From Enoplolaimus lenunculus (lineage: Eukaryota; Nematoda; Enoplea; Enoplida; Thoracostomopsidae): DNA of 64,000 bases. Made by a program: the position numbers and the translations under genes. The notes under the pieces are model-generated. The model was not told the origin of the DNA, ran no database searches, and saw only the letters and a list, made by a program, of their open reading frames with translations. Of the stretch, positions 62,149-64,000 are shown in pieces. The first letter of the stretch is position 1, and the number at the start of each line of letters is the position of its first letter. The stretch is taken from positions 248,001 to 312,000 of the forward strand of contig JASANG010003656.1 in the NCBI GenBank assembly GCA_030248215.1. Reading direction: 5' to 3'.

Positions 62149-62379
62149 TGCCCTATTCACACGTGCAAGTTTTTGGTGCGAGAACTTGCAGCTGCAAATT
62201 GCCCGCACAACTTGCATTTTTTATCAGCCAATGAGAAATCGGTTGCAATAAATTCGGTGAACTTGCATGGTTATTCGCACATATGAACTAAATTCTTAGT
62301 TATGATTTTTAATGAATTATTTGCAGCTGCAAGTTTTTCAAACGGGATGTTGGACAAAACTTGCACGTGTAAATAGGCT
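62149..62379. mobile_element. TTA-flanked Harbinger-like MITE
   Basis: Inverted ends TGCCCTATTCACACGTGCAA and TTGCACGTGTAAATAGGCT with TTA on both sides (62146-62148, 62380-62382). The interior repeats CTTGCAGCTGCAA-type palindromes. TTA target duplications point to PIF/Harbinger. Confidence 0.8.
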
Positions 62380-64000
62380 TTAGTAAGTATATTGATTGTT
62401 TGTTATATACCGTCATTGTCGCTAAATTAAATTGATTTATCTGTTAAAGCCCATAAGGTCAAAACTTAGACCCATTTGTGTTAAAAACAACTTATTAAGC
62501 CATTGTTAGGTTTCACTTTGCTTAGGTAAACCGTTTCTGAAACACAAGCCTAACTCTGAGCCTGAATCTGAACCTAAGAATGTGGAAAAGGGCAGTTTAC
62601 AAGAGCCAGGCATTTTAATAAAATCGAAATTCAACTCGGTTTCAAAAATTTTCGTGAATATTGAAGTGCAATTTCAAACAAAACACACAGAATAATGTGC
62701 ATCTGCAGAGAGTGATAGGGCAACAACAGAGTCTAGAGTAAAATTTGACAAAAAGCAACTTTACAAACACGCCTACTCGTCAACTCTTAGCGCTCTTTCT
62801 GAGGTAGAAACGACGAGGACGTTGTGCGTACATTCACAGGTGCGTATACAGGAGAGCGGGTGACATAAAACGCCTCGCAGAAATATCAACGAAACCAAAA
62901 ATAGTGTATATTTTATCACATGGTTCAATTTAGAATAGCTGTCTTAAGTTTACGGGTGAAATAATTTTTTCGCTCGCTTAACACGACGGTATGCCGCCCT
63001 CCCGAAATAAAATCCTTGGCAACGCCCTTGTGCGGACATTTAGCAGATCCTACAAACGCCACCACTCTAACAACAGCATACTAGAGCGTTGTCGAGAGAA
63101 TGAGAATGTCAGAGCAACAACGAGAGATATAGAAAACAAAGCGAACATTTCGGGGGGTGTGCGTTTATTGTCAAAATTAAAAGCTGTGAAATACACTAAA
63201 ATAGTTAAAATTCAGACGACGGAGAATTCGTGTTGTTGGGCTGTCGCTGACTGTACTACACAACAAGAATACAGTCTGTTAATATTCAATTGTCAGTCAA
63301 ACACGCGAAAAGCAGCACATTTGCAATATTGAAATTTTTGTTTAGATTTTGCTGTTCTTTGTCAAAGCTCAATCCCTCAGCCCAGACTCGATAACTTTAT
63401 AGCTCAGCTCGCCCAAAACTATTTTAAACAACATCGGCGATATCGTGGGAATTGTGTTTTAAATATAGAATGCGTAAATTTTAAAATGTGGCTCTTGTTT
63501 GCTTTAGATTTAACATTTAATTCAAAAATATTGCCAGGGTGTCGGTGAAATTAACGATTATGTCACCATAAATGGTTTAATACCAAAGTGGTAAATTTCA
63601 CACTTCAAACACGCCTTTTCCTGAATTACAATATCTATATACCAATTGTAGCAAGACTACAGAACATAGCAACTTACTGTCAATATATGGTGACGTTAAA
63701 TATCAACGTGGACTGCCATGTTACATTAAAACGGTTAACAGGTTACCGCTGCGAAACAAAACGGGCACAGTGTAAACAGGAGGACATCATCGAAAAACTT
63801 TAATGCAAAGATTCTTTTTGTAGAATTTAACCCAGATAAGTTGTGTGTCAATTCTTTTAAAGAATGACAGTTGTTAGGTTTACAGGTTTTCGATTGACAA
63901 TTTTACAATTTTGAAATCAGATTAGGAAACAAAATGATAAAGGGTGAAATAGGAAGGTATACAGTACCAGACTATGGCAATAAATGTGTTTGCAGTTAAC

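Larger units (their letters stand above)
57143..64000. other. Right-hand region, no confident gene
   Basis: Contains a short A-run followed by an A/C-rich stretch (57334-57410), a SINE (58262-58440), one candidate exon (60905-61038) and two MITEs (61471-61604, 62149-62379). Open frames at 58772-59014, 59209-59523, 59551-59775 and 62991-63332 (all plus) have no recognisable domain or splice support. Confidence 0.5.

Noticed and set aside
62991-63332. 113-codon plus-strand frame
   Set aside because: Composition not clearly coding, no domain recognised, no splice or promoter context. It could be re-examined with transcript data.

Overview
The window looks like AT-rich nuclear DNA from an invertebrate animal. 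Coding exons are short and split by GT/AG introns, and the rest is packed with small DNA transposons, tRNA-headed SINEs and one LINE fragment. The recognised genes have clear animal orthologues: C1orf43, the core-binding factor beta subunit, 6-phosphogluconolactonase, and a nucleoredoxin-like protein. They are quite diverged from the human proteins, although the CBFB exon junctions fall where the human ones do. A fast-evolving deuterostome such as a tunicate is my guess from this. Nothing in the window proves it.

Layout. All four confident genes are on the minus strand. (1) 640-3875 is a small thioredoxin-fold (nucleoredoxin-like) gene whose WCxxC active site reads WSTTS. Its first intron holds a split hAT-like element with a LINE fragment and a second MITE inside it. 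(2) 7692-11266 is a seven-exon C1orf43 gene with every splice phase matching. (3) 18316-26108 is the CBFB gene. Its first coding exon carries a 291-residue Gln/Asn-rich extension before the usual MPRVV start, and its introns hold several MITEs plus an unusual cluster of perfect hairpins at 21762-22377. (4) 41600-45511 is a six-exon 6-phosphogluconolactonase gene of 258 residues. Its fourth intron is filled by a 1.8 kb hAT-like element with 8-bp target duplications. Between genes, and right of 45.5 kb, I see mainly repeats. A few splice-bounded open segments (48.1, 54.0, 56.2-57.1 and 60.9 kb) may be exons of genes I cannot name.

Repeats. Four families have CAG-starting inverted termini and 8-bp target duplications typical of hAT transposons: A (CAGGGTGCAACCGG), B (CAGGGATGGGCGGTCTCGG), C (CAGTGGCGGATCCA) and D (CAGTGCCGGAGCAG). 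Other repeats are a TA-flanked family F (GACCCGAATAAGAGG), a TA-flanked MITE, a TTA-flanked Harbinger-like MITE, a 1.07 kb fold-back element, GC-rich MITEs, and SINEs with at least five different tRNA-like heads. There are also local tandem amplifications (294 bp x3, 556 bp x2, 85 bp x3).

The genes do not form a pathway: PGLS is a pentose-phosphate enzyme, CBFB a transcription-factor subunit, C1orf43 a membrane protein and the nucleoredoxin-like protein a thioredoxin-fold protein. The most interesting unexplained structure is the hairpin cluster in CBFB intron 2. There, four paralogous hairpins share a CTAACGGGGTTAG core but carry different, still self-complementary, outer stems.
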